A stretch of 57,016 nucleotides of DNA from Pseudomonas fluorescens (GTDB lineage Bacteria; Pseudomonadota; Gammaproteobacteria; Pseudomonadales; Pseudomonadaceae), in the NCBI RefSeq assembly GCF_002837185.1, contig NZ_KZ478019.1, positions 1 through 57,016 on the forward strand. The letters are read 5' to 3'. The translations under genes and the position numbers were made by a program. A model generated the notes under the pieces. The model saw nothing but the letters and a program-made list of their open reading frames with translations, had not been told where the DNA came from and made no database searches. Position 1 is the stretch's first letter; the number at the start of each line of letters is the position of its first letter. Positions 33,434-42,400 of this stretch are shown one piece after another.

Positions 33434-34583
33434 GTCGCTGTTCGACAACGCCGCCTGTGCCCTGGCGGTGACCCGCCAAGACGGTACGATTGTGCACGCC
33501 AACCAGCGCTTGAGCGACTGGCTCGGCCTCAGCGCGGTGCAACTGATCGGGCAACGCTTTCAAGACCTGTTGACCATGGGCGGGCGGATTTTCTACCAGA
33601 CCCATCTGGCGCCGATGCTGCGTATGCATGGCAGCGTCAACGAGGTGAAGCTCGACATTCGCCATCGCGACGGGCACAAAGTCACGGTGCTGCTCAATGC
33701 CAGCCAGCGCCAGCAGGCCGACGGCGTGGTGTATGACCTGGCGCTGTTCGGCACCACCGACCGCGACAAGTACGAGCGCGAGCTGCTCAATGCGCGCAAG
33801 CTGGCCGAAGCGCTGCTTGAGGAAAAAACCGCCACCGAACGGGCGCTGCACCAAGCCCAGGTCGAATTGAGCGAGGCCTATGCCATTGCCCAGCAACGCG
33901 CGTTGTTCGCCGAACAAATGGTGGCGATCGTCAGTCACGACTTGAAGAACCCTCTGACCGCGATCCGCATGGCGTCGGACTTTCTTCGACGCGGCGAGCG
34001 CACGGCCAAGGAGCACCAGTTGCTCGGGCATATCGACCAGTCGTCCGAACGCGCCCAGCGCATGATCGCCGACCTGCTGGACTTCACCCAGGCCCGGGTC
34101 GGCCAGGGCATCACCATCAGGGCCCAGCCGCTGGATTTGCACAGTGTGATTCATCGCGCCGTGGACGAACTGCGGGTGGCCTTCCCCAAGGCCACGCTGG
34201 TGCATCAAGCCGAGGGCCGGGGCGATGCATGCCTGGATGCCGACCGTGTGCAGCAGGTGATCGGCAACCTCGTCGCCAATAGCGTGGCCTATGGCGACCT
34301 GCAACGGCCGATCACCATCACTTCGCGCCTGGGTGCCAGGGGCGCCGAGGTCTCGGTGCACAACTACGGCGCGGCGATTCCCGAGGCGTTGCAGGCCGGG
34401 CTGTTCGAGCCCATGACCCGCGGCACCCACCGGGGCAGCGATGTGCGCAGCGTGGGCCTGGGCCTGTATATCGTGCGCGAACTGGCCAGGGTGCACGGCG
34501 GCGATGTGGCGGTGAACTCCTGCGCGACGCGCGGCACCACTTTCAGCGTGACGTTCCAGGCAGGTACGCCGCACCCTGCATGA
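33423..34583 (+). CDS. PAS-domain sensor histidine kinase
   Basis: 386 residues from a GTG at 33423, overlapping the end of the hydrolase gene by 11 bp; a GTG at 33363 would add 20 Arg-rich residues and is less likely. A PAS domain (residues about 5-115: FDNAACALAVTRQDGTIVHANQRLSDWLG) is followed by a coiled coil, a HisKA domain (VAIVSHDLKNPLTAIRM) and a HATPase domain (NLVANSVAYG, SVGLGLYIVREL). It has no transmembrane segment, so it senses a cytosolic signal, probably the product of the RsbQ-like hydrolase. No response regulator is adjacent. Confidence 0.85.
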   Translation: MPAESLFDNAACALAVTRQDGTIVHANQRLSDWLGLSAVQLIGQRFQDLLTMGGRIFYQTHLAPMLRMHGSVNEVKLDIRHRDGHKVTVLLNASQRQQADGVVYDLALFGTTDRDKYERELLNARKLAEALLEEKTATERALHQAQVELSEAYAIAQQRALFAEQMVAIVSHDLKNPLTAIRMASDFLRRGERTAKEHQLLGHIDQSSERAQRMIADLLDFTQARVGQGITIRAQPLDLHSVIHRAVDELRVAFPKATLVHQAEGRGDACLDADRVQQVIGNLVANSVAYGDLQRPITITSRLGARGAEVSVHNYGAAIPEALQAGLFEPMTRGTHRGSDVRSVGLGLYIVRELARVHGGDVAVNSCATRGTTFSVTFQAGTPHPA

Positions 34584-35358
34584 TCGGCTCGACGCTGCCC
34601 GTGAGTACCACCCCGCCCTGCCCGTCCCACTGCACTGTCAGGGTGCCGCCGTCGCATTCGACCTCTACCTTGTCATCGAGCAGCCCGCGTCGAACGCCAT
34701 TGACCACCGCCGCGCAGCAACACGACCCGGAGCCCAAAGGCACGCCACCACCACGCTCCCAGATGCGCAGACGAATACGGTTGCGGTCGAGCACCTGCAC
34801 AAAATGCACATTGGTCCTGGCCGGGAACAGCGGATGGCGTTCCAGGGCCGGGCCCACGGCTTCGACATCGACGGCGGCGATGTCGTCCACGAAAAACGTG
34901 CAGTGCGGATTGCCCATGCCGCAGGCGGCCGGCTCACCGTCGATAGGCAGCACGCGGGTGTCAATTGCCTTGGCCAGCGGCACGCCGGCCCATTCCAACG
35001 AAGGCGCACCCATGTCTATCGAGACGCGCTGGCCACTGACGCGCACGCACGTCAGCAAACCTCGGTCGGTACGCAGCACGATGGCGTGGGTACCGGCCTC
35101 ATGCATCAGGCGATCCGCCACACCCCGTGTCGCGCTGCCGCAGGTTTGCAGGGGCGTGCCGTCCGTGTTCCAGAACTGCACGCGGGCGGCGGCGTCTTCG
35201 CAGTCGAGGATCACGGCCAGCTGATTGAAACCGATACCGGTGTGTCGATCACCCAGGCGCCGGGCAATCTCGGGGGTAATGGGGTTATCCTGGCCACGGC
35301 GGTCGATGATGATGAAGTCGTCGCCGTGGGCGTGCATCTTCACGAAAGGTAAAGTCAT
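34543..35358 (-). CDS. Divergent diaminopimelate epimerase (DapF)-family protein
   Basis: 271 residues from the ATG at 35358 (AGGAC 7 nt upstream). The DapF fold is clear (KMHAHGDDFIIID, NTDGTPLQTCGSATRG with Cys73, GNPHCTFFV). Several active-site motifs are altered: GNDF is GDDF, GxGADQ is GIGFNQ, CGNGAR is CGSATR, and the second catalytic Cys motif ACGTG appears as GSGSC with Ser210 at the Cys position. It is therefore probably not the housekeeping enzyme of lysine synthesis, but a racemase/epimerase or an altered enzyme for another amino acid. It overlaps the end of the kinase gene by 41 bp. Confidence 0.8.
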   Translation of the reverse strand: MTLPFVKMHAHGDDFIIIDRRGQDNPITPEIARRLGDRHTGIGFNQLAVILDCEDAAARVQFWNTDGTPLQTCGSATRGVADRLMHEAGTHAIVLRTDRGLLTCVRVSGQRVSIDMGAPSLEWAGVPLAKAIDTRVLPIDGEPAACGMGNPHCTFFVDDIAAVDVEAVGPALERHPLFPARTNVHFVQVLDRNRIRLRIWERGGGVPLGSGSCCCAAVVNGVRRGLLDDKVEVECDGGTLTVQWDGQGGVVLTGSVEPIMQGAAYLPGTSR

Positions 35359-35400
35359 GGGCAGTCCTGTGGTCAACTCGGCAGCCCTACTCTAACACCG

Positions 35401-35503
35401 CTGTAGGAGCGAGCTTGCTCGCGAAAAGCGCAAGGACAACAGGTTTTTACCTGGCGCTACGCGTTATCGTTGACGTTTTTCGCGAGCAAGCTCGCTCCTG
35501 CAG
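35401..35503. repeat. Second-family paired inverted repeat
   Basis: TAGGAGCGAGCTTGCTCGCG on the left and CGCGAGCAAGCTCGCTCCTG on the right, about 60 bp apart, form a long inverted pair. It is a different REP class from the GGGGGCTTGCCCCC copies and lies between the divergent DapF-like and P-loop kinase genes. Confidence 0.85.
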
Positions 35504-35517
35504 AAGGTTGGTGGACC

Positions 35518-36036
35518 ATGCTTATCGTATTCAGCGGCCTGCCCGGTACCGGCAAAACCACGATTTCCAGGGAATTGGCACGCCGGATGGGCGCGGTATA
35601 CCTGCGCATCGATGTGATCGAACACGCGCTGCGCGAGTCGGGCGTACTGGCGGGCGATGTGGGTGCCAGCGGCTATGGCGTGGCGAATGCGCTGGCATTG
35701 AGTAATTTGCGCGTGGGCCAGCGGGTAATCGCTGACTGTGTGAACCCGGTAAGGGAAAGCCGCGAGGCTTGGCGGGCCGTGGCGCTGGCGGCGGGCGTCG
35801 AACTGATCGATATTCAGGTGGTGTGTTCTGATCAGCAGGCGCATCGGCGCCGAGTGGAGAGCCGTGAGGGCGATATTCCAGGCCTGCTGCCGCCGACGTG
35901 GCCATCGGTGCTGGCGCATGAGTATGAAGCCTGGGACACGCCGCCATTCACGCTCGATACGGCAGCGTTGACGCCCGAACAGGCCGGCACCGCAGCCCAT
36001 GCCTATCTGTCGAGTATGGGAGCTGTTGAGCGTTAG
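35518..36036 (+). CDS. P-loop AAA/zeta-like small kinase
   Basis: 172 residues from the ATG at 35518. The Walker A motif is GLPGTGKTT at the extreme N-terminus, followed by YLRIDVIEHALRE and VIADCVNPVRESREAW, the pattern of gluconate-kinase/zeta-toxin/adenylyl-kinase-type small phosphotransferases. Substrate unknown; no antitoxin-like gene adjoins, so a toxin role is unlikely. Confidence 0.8.
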   Translation: MLIVFSGLPGTGKTTISRELARRMGAVYLRIDVIEHALRESGVLAGDVGASGYGVANALALSNLRVGQRVIADCVNPVRESREAWRAVALAAGVELIDIQVVCSDQQAHRRRVESREGDIPGLLPPTWPSVLAHEYEAWDTPPFTLDTAALTPEQAGTAAHAYLSSMGAVER

Positions 36037-36060
36037 CGCAGCTCCCGCCCCCGATAGATA

Positions 36061-36477
36061 TCAGCCGGGAAAATTGCCGCGCAGGGCCTCCAGGCCACCG
36101 CTGTACACGCCGGCAAACAGTTCCTCCACCGCCGCATCCGTAGTGCCCGCAGCCGGCGTGAACACCCCGGACCAGGTCACTTTCGCCGACGCGTCAGTCA
36201 AGGCTTCAACCTGCACGGTCGCCAGATAGGCACTCACCGGAAACGGCGACTGTTCAATGGTGTAGCTGTAGGTGCGCGCCACATTGTCGAAAGTCTGCAA
36301 CCGCTCGACGATCTCACCGCCATCGGCGGTATGCAGGTGGCGCACGCGGCCGCCTTCGCCCGGCTCGCTCTTGGCGATAAAGGGCAGCCAGTCGGGCAGG
36401 CTGTTGAAGCCGCCGATCAGGTTCCAGACCTGGTCCGCGGACGCAGGGATTTCAATCACAGAAGAGGCTGTTGCCAC
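36061..36477 (-). CDS. SRPBCC (START-like) family protein
   Basis: 138 residues, starting with GTG at 36477 (GGAG 9 nt upstream). The SRPBCC fold is suggested by SSVIEIPASADQVWNLIGGFNSLPDWLP and the alternating strands that follow. Members bind hydrophobic ligands or act as polyketide-cyclase-like proteins. It is third in an operon with the AKR and SDR genes, 27 bp after the SDR stop. Confidence 0.82.
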   Translation of the reverse strand: MATASSVIEIPASADQVWNLIGGFNSLPDWLPFIAKSEPGEGGRVRHLHTADGGEIVERLQTFDNVARTYSYTIEQSPFPVSAYLATVQVEALTDASAKVTWSGVFTPAAGTTDAAVEELFAGVYSGGLEALRGNFPG

Positions 36478-36504
36478 GGTAAATACTCCAGAGCATTAAA
36501 AAAT

Positions 36505-37302
36505 TCAGATCGCCATGCTGTCGACCACACCACCGTCGACCCGCAACGCGGCACCGGTGGTGGCAGACGACAGCGGTGAAGCAATGTACGCCACCAGGTT
36601 GGCCACTTCATCCACATTCGCCGCACGCTGGATGATCGACGTCGGCCGTGCACTGCGCACGAACACGTCAGCTTCGTCCCGCGCGGTGCGCCCGGATTTT
36701 TGCGTGGCGTCCCTGAGCATGTGTTCCAGCCCGTCGGTAAAGGTCGGCCCCGGCAGGATCGCATTCACCGTTACACCGGTACCTGCCAGGCGCTTGGCCA
36801 GGCCGTGGGACACCGCCAGGTTGGCGCTTTTGGTCACGCCATAGTTGATCATGTCCGCCGGAGTCGCCACGCCGGATTCGGATGACACGAAGATCACCCG
36901 CCCCCAGCCCTGCTCGACCATGCCCGGCACATAATGCCGCGCCAGGCGCACGCCCGAGATCACATTGACCTCATAGAAGCGCGTCCATTCACTGTCCGGG
37001 GCCTCGAAGAAATCCACATCATTGAAGATGCCCAGGTTGTTGACCAGGATGTCGGCGCGAGGTTCGGCGGCGAACAGTGTCTCGGCGCCTTCGGCCGTAC
37101 CCAGGTCGGCCACCAGCCCACGCAGGTGGGCGCCCGGCACCGCCTGGCGAATGCTCGCCAACGCATCGTCAACTTTCCCGGTATCACGCCCGATCACCAC
37201 CACGGTGGCGCCGGACTGCGCCAGGGCCTGGCTGATGCCCAGGCCGATCCCGGCCGTGCTGCCGCTGACGATCGCCACTTTGCCGCTTACATCGATTTTC
37301 AT
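36505..37302 (-). CDS. Short-chain dehydrogenase/reductase
   Basis: 265 residues. The classic SDR cofactor motif is GSTAGIGLG, NNLGIF follows, and the active site has YGVTK (Tyr-x-x-x-Lys) with the preceding Ser. AGGAG lies 8 nt before the ATG. It is flanked by the AKR gene (16 bp upstream) and the SRPBCC gene, so it probably takes part in oxidising or reducing one common carbonyl/alcohol substrate. Confidence 0.9.
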   Translation of the reverse strand: MKIDVSGKVAIVSGSTAGIGLGISQALAQSGATVVVIGRDTGKVDDALASIRQAVPGAHLRGLVADLGTAEGAETLFAAEPRADILVNNLGIFNDVDFFEAPDSEWTRFYEVNVISGVRLARHYVPGMVEQGWGRVIFVSSESGVATPADMINYGVTKSANLAVSHGLAKRLAGTGVTVNAILPGPTFTDGLEHMLRDATQKSGRTARDEADVFVRSARPTSIIQRAANVDEVANLVAYIASPLSSATTGAALRVDGGVVDSMAI

Positions 37303-37318
37303 GGTTGAACTCCTGAAG

Positions 37319-38323
37319 TCAAAGCGGCAGAGGCGCGCGAAGCGAAATCAGCTGCGCATCGCGCAGCGCCTGCCAGAAGGCTGCTGGTATCTGCTCTGAC
37401 AACGCCGCCACGTCTTCGGCAATACGCCCCGGACGACTGGCACCGGGAATCACTGACGCCACGGCCGGGTGCGCCAGGGAAAACTGTAGCGCAGCGGCTT
37501 TGATGCTGACGCCAAACGCCAGGGCAATCGCTTTGATCCGCTCGACGTTGGCGATGATCGCCGGGCTCGCCTGCTGGTATTCGAAGTGCGCGCCGCCGGC
37601 GAGGATGCCGGAGCTGTAGGGACCACCGACGACGATTTCAACGTGCTGCGCGAGTGCCGCCTCCATCAGGCGCTGCAAGGCGCGGTCGTGGTCCAGCAAT
37701 GTGTAGCGGCCGGCCAGCAGGAAGCCGTCGGGCTGGGCTTCGGCCAGGTCCAGGGTCAGTTCGCACGGTTCGACGCGGTTCACCCCCAGGCCCCAGGCCT
37801 TGATCACGCCTTCTTCGCGCAAGCGGGTCAGCACCTTGAAGGCACCGGTACGAGCCTGGTTGAAGTATTCCAGCCATTGGTCGCCGTAGAAGTCCTGGGC
37901 AATATCGTGAACCCACACGATGTCCAGACGATCGGTCTGCAGGCGCTGCAGGCTGTCTTCAATCGAACGCAGGGTGGCGTCGGCACTGTAGTCATTGAGC
38001 ATTTTGTTCGGACGACCATGTTCGAACACACCGCTTTTCTCGCCCAGGTCACGGGCGCTGTCTTCGACTTCGTCCAGAATCACCCGGCCGACCTTGGTGC
38101 TGAGCACGTAGTCGTCACGGTTGTAGTGCGACAGCGCCTGGCCCAGGCGGATTTCCGACAACCCCGAACCGTAGAACGGCGCGGTATCGAAATAACGCAC
38201 GCCATGATTCCAGGCAGCCTCGACAGTGGCCCGGGCTTCGTCTTCGGCAATGGCGCGGAACATATTGCCCAGCGGTGCGGTACCAAAGCCCAATACGCCG
38301 GGTAGTTTGTCTTTCAAGCTCAT
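37319..38323 (-). CDS. Aldo/keto reductase
   Basis: 334 residues of the AKR superfamily, D-threo-aldose/L-fucose dehydrogenase-like in layout: LGFGTAPLGNMF, the active-site YFDTAPFYGSGLSE (Asp and Tyr), catalytic Lys in VLSTKVGR and His in DIVWVHDI. GAGGAACC precedes the ATG. It is first in the AKR-SDR-SRPBCC operon and divergent from a LysR gene. Confidence 0.9.
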   Translation of the reverse strand: MSLKDKLPGVLGFGTAPLGNMFRAIAEDEARATVEAAWNHGVRYFDTAPFYGSGLSEIRLGQALSHYNRDDYVLSTKVGRVILDEVEDSARDLGEKSGVFEHGRPNKMLNDYSADATLRSIEDSLQRLQTDRLDIVWVHDIAQDFYGDQWLEYFNQARTGAFKVLTRLREEGVIKAWGLGVNRVEPCELTLDLAEAQPDGFLLAGRYTLLDHDRALQRLMEAALAQHVEIVVGGPYSSGILAGGAHFEYQQASPAIIANVERIKAIALAFGVSIKAAALQFSLAHPAVASVIPGASRPGRIAEDVAALSEQIPAAFWQALRDAQLISLRAPLPL

Positions 38324-38435
38324 GATGGTTCCTCAATCGGTTCAAGGTCGCGTCGACCGTTGAGCAGATCCTAGATTGCCTAGGTCGGACCGTCCAAGAC
38401 ATACTGGGACCAACTTGAGTCCCAGCAGGTCTGAC
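38324..38435. promoter_or_regulatory. Divergent promoter region of AKR operon and LysR gene
   Basis: A 112-bp intergenic region between two divergent starts, the usual place for a LysR-type operator. It holds the near-symmetric AGATTGCCTAGGTCGGACC and GTCCCAGCAGGTCTGAC segments. A consensus operator is not certain. Confidence 0.4.
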
Positions 38436-39332
38436 ATGATTGATCTACGCCAACTGCGCTACTTTGAAGTGGTCGCCGAAGAGGAACACGTCGGCCGCGC
38501 CGCCGAGCGCCTGCACATTTCCCAGTCGCCCTTGAGCCGGCAGATCGCCCAGCTTGAAGAACGCCTGGGCCTGACGCTGTTCGAACGCAGCCAGCAACGT
38601 ATCCGCCTGACCCGCGACGGCCAGACCTTCCTCGCCGAAACCAGGGCGCTGCTGACCCACGCCAACCGCCTGGAGTCCCTGGGCAAGCGCCTGGGCCGGG
38701 GTGAAGAAGGCGGTTTGTGCATCGGCTATATCGAGAACGCCATGCACGCCGGTATGCTGCCCAACGCCTTGCGCGTTCTGCGCGATGACCGGCCCAACGT
38801 GCATATCAAGTTGTATAACCTGCCCTCCCTCGAACAACTGGAAGGCCTGCGCCAGCGCAGCCTGGACATTGCCCTGGTAGGCGAACCGCCTGCGGTCGAC
38901 GACCCGGACCTGACCGCCCGGCAAGTGCTCGATGACCCGATGCTGCTGGCCTTGCCGGAACACCACCCGCTGACACGCCAGCGCGAGTTGCTGCCCGAGC
39001 ACCTGGCCGACCAGCAATGGATCGGCGTGCAACGCAAACCCGGCGCCAACCCGGCTGACGACTTCGTGGCCGCGTGCATCCGCGCAGGTTTCACTCCCCA
39101 GATCCCCATGGAAGCCAGCGAGCCCTTCACTGCATTGGGCCTGGTGGCCTCCGGGCTGGGCGTGGCAATGGTGCAAAAAGGCCTGAGCCGCAACGCACCG
39201 CCCGGCGTGGTGCTGCGCGAACTGCCGTGGCTGAGTTACACCACACCGCTGTGGGCGGCATGGCATCGGATCAACTTGCGGCCGCTGGTGGAGACGTTTC
39301 GCAAGGTACTGACTGATCCTGACGCTATCTAA
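38436..39332 (+). CDS. LysR-type transcriptional regulator
   Basis: 298 residues from the ATG at 38436 (CAGGT upstream; the frame extends 20 residues further without a ribosome site). Helix-turn-helix LRQLRYFEVVAEEEHVGRAAERLHISQSPLSRQIAQLE, then a LysR substrate domain (CIGYIENAMHAGMLP). It is divergent from the AKR-SDR-SRPBCC operon and probably controls it. Confidence 0.9.
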   Translation: MIDLRQLRYFEVVAEEEHVGRAAERLHISQSPLSRQIAQLEERLGLTLFERSQQRIRLTRDGQTFLAETRALLTHANRLESLGKRLGRGEEGGLCIGYIENAMHAGMLPNALRVLRDDRPNVHIKLYNLPSLEQLEGLRQRSLDIALVGEPPAVDDPDLTARQVLDDPMLLALPEHHPLTRQRELLPEHLADQQWIGVQRKPGANPADDFVAACIRAGFTPQIPMEASEPFTALGLVASGLGVAMVQKGLSRNAPPGVVLRELPWLSYTTPLWAAWHRINLRPLVETFRKVLTDPDAI

Positions 39333-39476
39333 CGGATGCTCCCACGTTTGGATCAAGAATCAGAGCATCTCCCGCAACCGATACCACAACATCTCCAACG
39401 CCAGCAGCGGAGAGCGCACTGCATAGCTGTCGGGCGTTGTTGCACGAACTGCCCAGCGAAATATTCACGCAACGCC

Positions 39477-42400
39477 CTACTCCAGTCGCGCACGCTTGGG
39501 CAGTTGATACACCGGCTGTCCCTTGCGCCAGGCCTCATACATCAACGTTTCATGTTCCAGCGTCTCCAGCAACCCAGGCGCGCTCCCGTTAGGGTCCAGA
39601 GCGGCTAATTTGCACAGGTGGGCGCGATGCACTCCATCGGCATTTGTGATTTTTTCCAGTAGCTTCCACACCCGCGCCTGCAGACTCTGGCGGTTTAACG
39701 CATATTCGGGAGCGCGGGGCAAATCGCTGAAGCGCCTGGCGAAGAGGCTGGTGTCGGAGTCGCTCAGCAATCGATTCCACAGCCCCGTTTTGCCGGCAAT
39801 TTGAGCAGGCGGTAAATCAGCCAGCCAAACACTTGGTTGAGGCAAATGCTGGGTTTGAGGATTGAGCCAGAGATCGTTGCCGGTGCGCCGGCGGTAACTG
39901 ATCAGGCGACTCAGGGAATCAGGATCGGAAATAGGATTCCCAGACAGTTCAATATCGGCGCGCAGTCTGACGGATGTCGGGATTGACTGGATTCGATTGC
40001 CCGTGAGATCCAACCGCCCTAGTGGGATCTCGCCTGTCACACCGCGAGGGAACTCACTGAGTTGCGTATCGGATAGACTCAGCCAGCGCAACCGCGTCAT
40101 ACGGCTCACGTCCGGCGCAACGATCAGTGGATTGTAATCCAGGTCCAACTCCTCCAACTGGGTGAGCCGGGCAAGGCGTTCGACCGAATTATGAGTGGTC
40201 AATGTGATTTGGCACTCGCTCAGATTCAGGTGTGTGAGCTTCGTCATCCCCTCGAGGGCACGGGGTAGTTCACGCACTTCAGGCATCTGCATCTGTAGCG
40301 ATTCAACATGCCTGAAATCCGACAGGATACCGTCAACACTTTGCGCACCACCTGACAGCGTGAGAGAAATCACCGAATCCATGGGAGGGTGGACATAGGG
40401 GAAAGGTGTCTGCGGCGACCCGTCCAGTTGCAGATGCAAGCCGACCAACTTGCCGTCACGGTAAATATTTTCCGAGCCTTCACCCTGCCATTTAAACAAC
40501 CGGCGTAACGTGGCCCCGACCTCAGTACGCCGACTGCGCTCTTCTTCCACCCACTTGCTGATCTCCGGATCCACGCCGTCAGCAGCCAAATCGATATCAA
40601 CCAGATCGAAAGCTTCCATCACGTCTTGCTCATTGACCATCTCCCACGTGCTCAAGGTGCGGTCAAACTCGACGAACGCCTGCCTGATACGTTCAAGCTC
40701 CCGTTGCAGGTCATCCAGATGGTCAAAGCGTGCAATCAAATCATCCACCTGTTGATCGGTGGAGTCAGGGAAATAGGCTTTGACATGCCCTCGGGTGATG
40801 CGCGGGAGCAGCGTTCCCTGCTCGGTTATCGTCGAGGATGCGCTGCCACCCGCCAGCCCGCCCTCCTCAGGCTCATAAAACGGCGTTCTCAATGATTGCC
40901 GATGCAATACGCTTGAGAGTTGTGGTCGACGCAGCAAGTTACGACGGATTTTGAATTTGAAATGTTCCAGTCCCTGATCGACACGCACATTCATCGCGCC
41001 ACGCTCATCATCGGTCAAACTGTGCAGAATCATGTCGGCAAGGTCACCGTGGGTGTAGCCAGGCGGCTGCAGCGCAGCGTAGACCTGGAAATGCTCACCG
41101 GTCTTAATCAGCACGCGCTGGTTGGATAAGTTGGCGGATCCGATCCGATCCAGCACCGGCCCGCTGATGTTGCCTTCACGTACGACGATCGCAACGTCCG
41201 TGGGCCATCCGGGCATCTGTTGGACGCTGTGCAACAACAAGGCATCGCTGTCGGGATTGCGCACCGAATCTGTGAATACCCCTTCGTAGGCCCTGGCGAG
41301 GCGTACTTCCTGTCCGTAACCTTCAGCCAGAGGCTCCAGCCGCTGAAAAACCTCCTTGGTCTGTGCCAGTGTCAGGGGGATGTTCGGATCAATTTTCTGG
41401 CGACTCAACATCTCCTCAAGTACCACGTAAGGCAATGTCGGGTGTTGCTGTTTTAACGCCAGCAGCAGCTCATTATCGGTTTTTACCGCCGCCTGATAAT
41501 GTTCCTCGAACAGATCGGTGCGCCGTTCCTTGGCAATCCCGAGCGCTTTTTGGCGCAATAACCGGGCACGGGTATAAACGTCCGGGTAAGGCTGGTCGAC
41601 GGGCAGTTGGCTTCCCAGGAACGCACGCGTCTGCTGCTCATCCAGGCCCCTGGCCAGCTCCGGGAACAGCGTGGTGTCCTCGTCGACCCGCAACACCTTA
41701 CCCGGCTCAGTGGCTGCCTGAGACGACCAGATCGCCTGATCGCCCTTCACCCATTCCATGCGCACGCTCGCCGGCCAGTCGGTATCCGAGGTCAACCACT
41801 GCACCAGATGCAAGTCGGCATGGATCGACTCATCGGTGGCCAACTGCGTGATATACGTCTGAATCTGACGATCAATCTTGAAGCGGGTCAGCGTGTCCGC
41901 CAACACCCCTTGGGGAGGGAGGCCTTCGGCATGCAAATATCGCAAGTGATCGTCAGACACACCGCTGACCTGACGCACTTGCTCCAGGGTTTCATCGGTC
42001 AACGCTTCGACCTGCGGGCCGAAACCACGCATCAATTGCGCACGGGTCCACTCAGTCAATGCAAGCCCCTCGGTGCCGGGCGGCGGATGCAGGATGCCAG
42101 CGGGGCGAGTGACCGGCACACGCGGTAAAGGAACGGGATCGGGAGCGCCCTCAGCCACAGTCAGTGCTGGATCTACGGCGCTGGTCGTCACCTCGATTTC
42201 GCCTTTGATCACTGCCCCACCGAGGCCGGCCTTGACTACCAAAGGCAAGGCATTGAGCAAACCGAAGACCGTACGTGTGATGCCCTCAGACACCTGAGCA
42301 TGGTTGTCGGCGCTGTCTATTTCGTTGAGTCCGTATCCCGCCTCGATAAGCCCGGCCAGACCCAGCAAGCCTTCGCCACCGGGGAAAAATATCGCCAAGG

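Noticed and set aside
35518..36036. Zeta-type toxin-antitoxin module
   Set aside because: The P-loop protein has no small antitoxin partner gene beside it and the fold is shared by many metabolic kinases.
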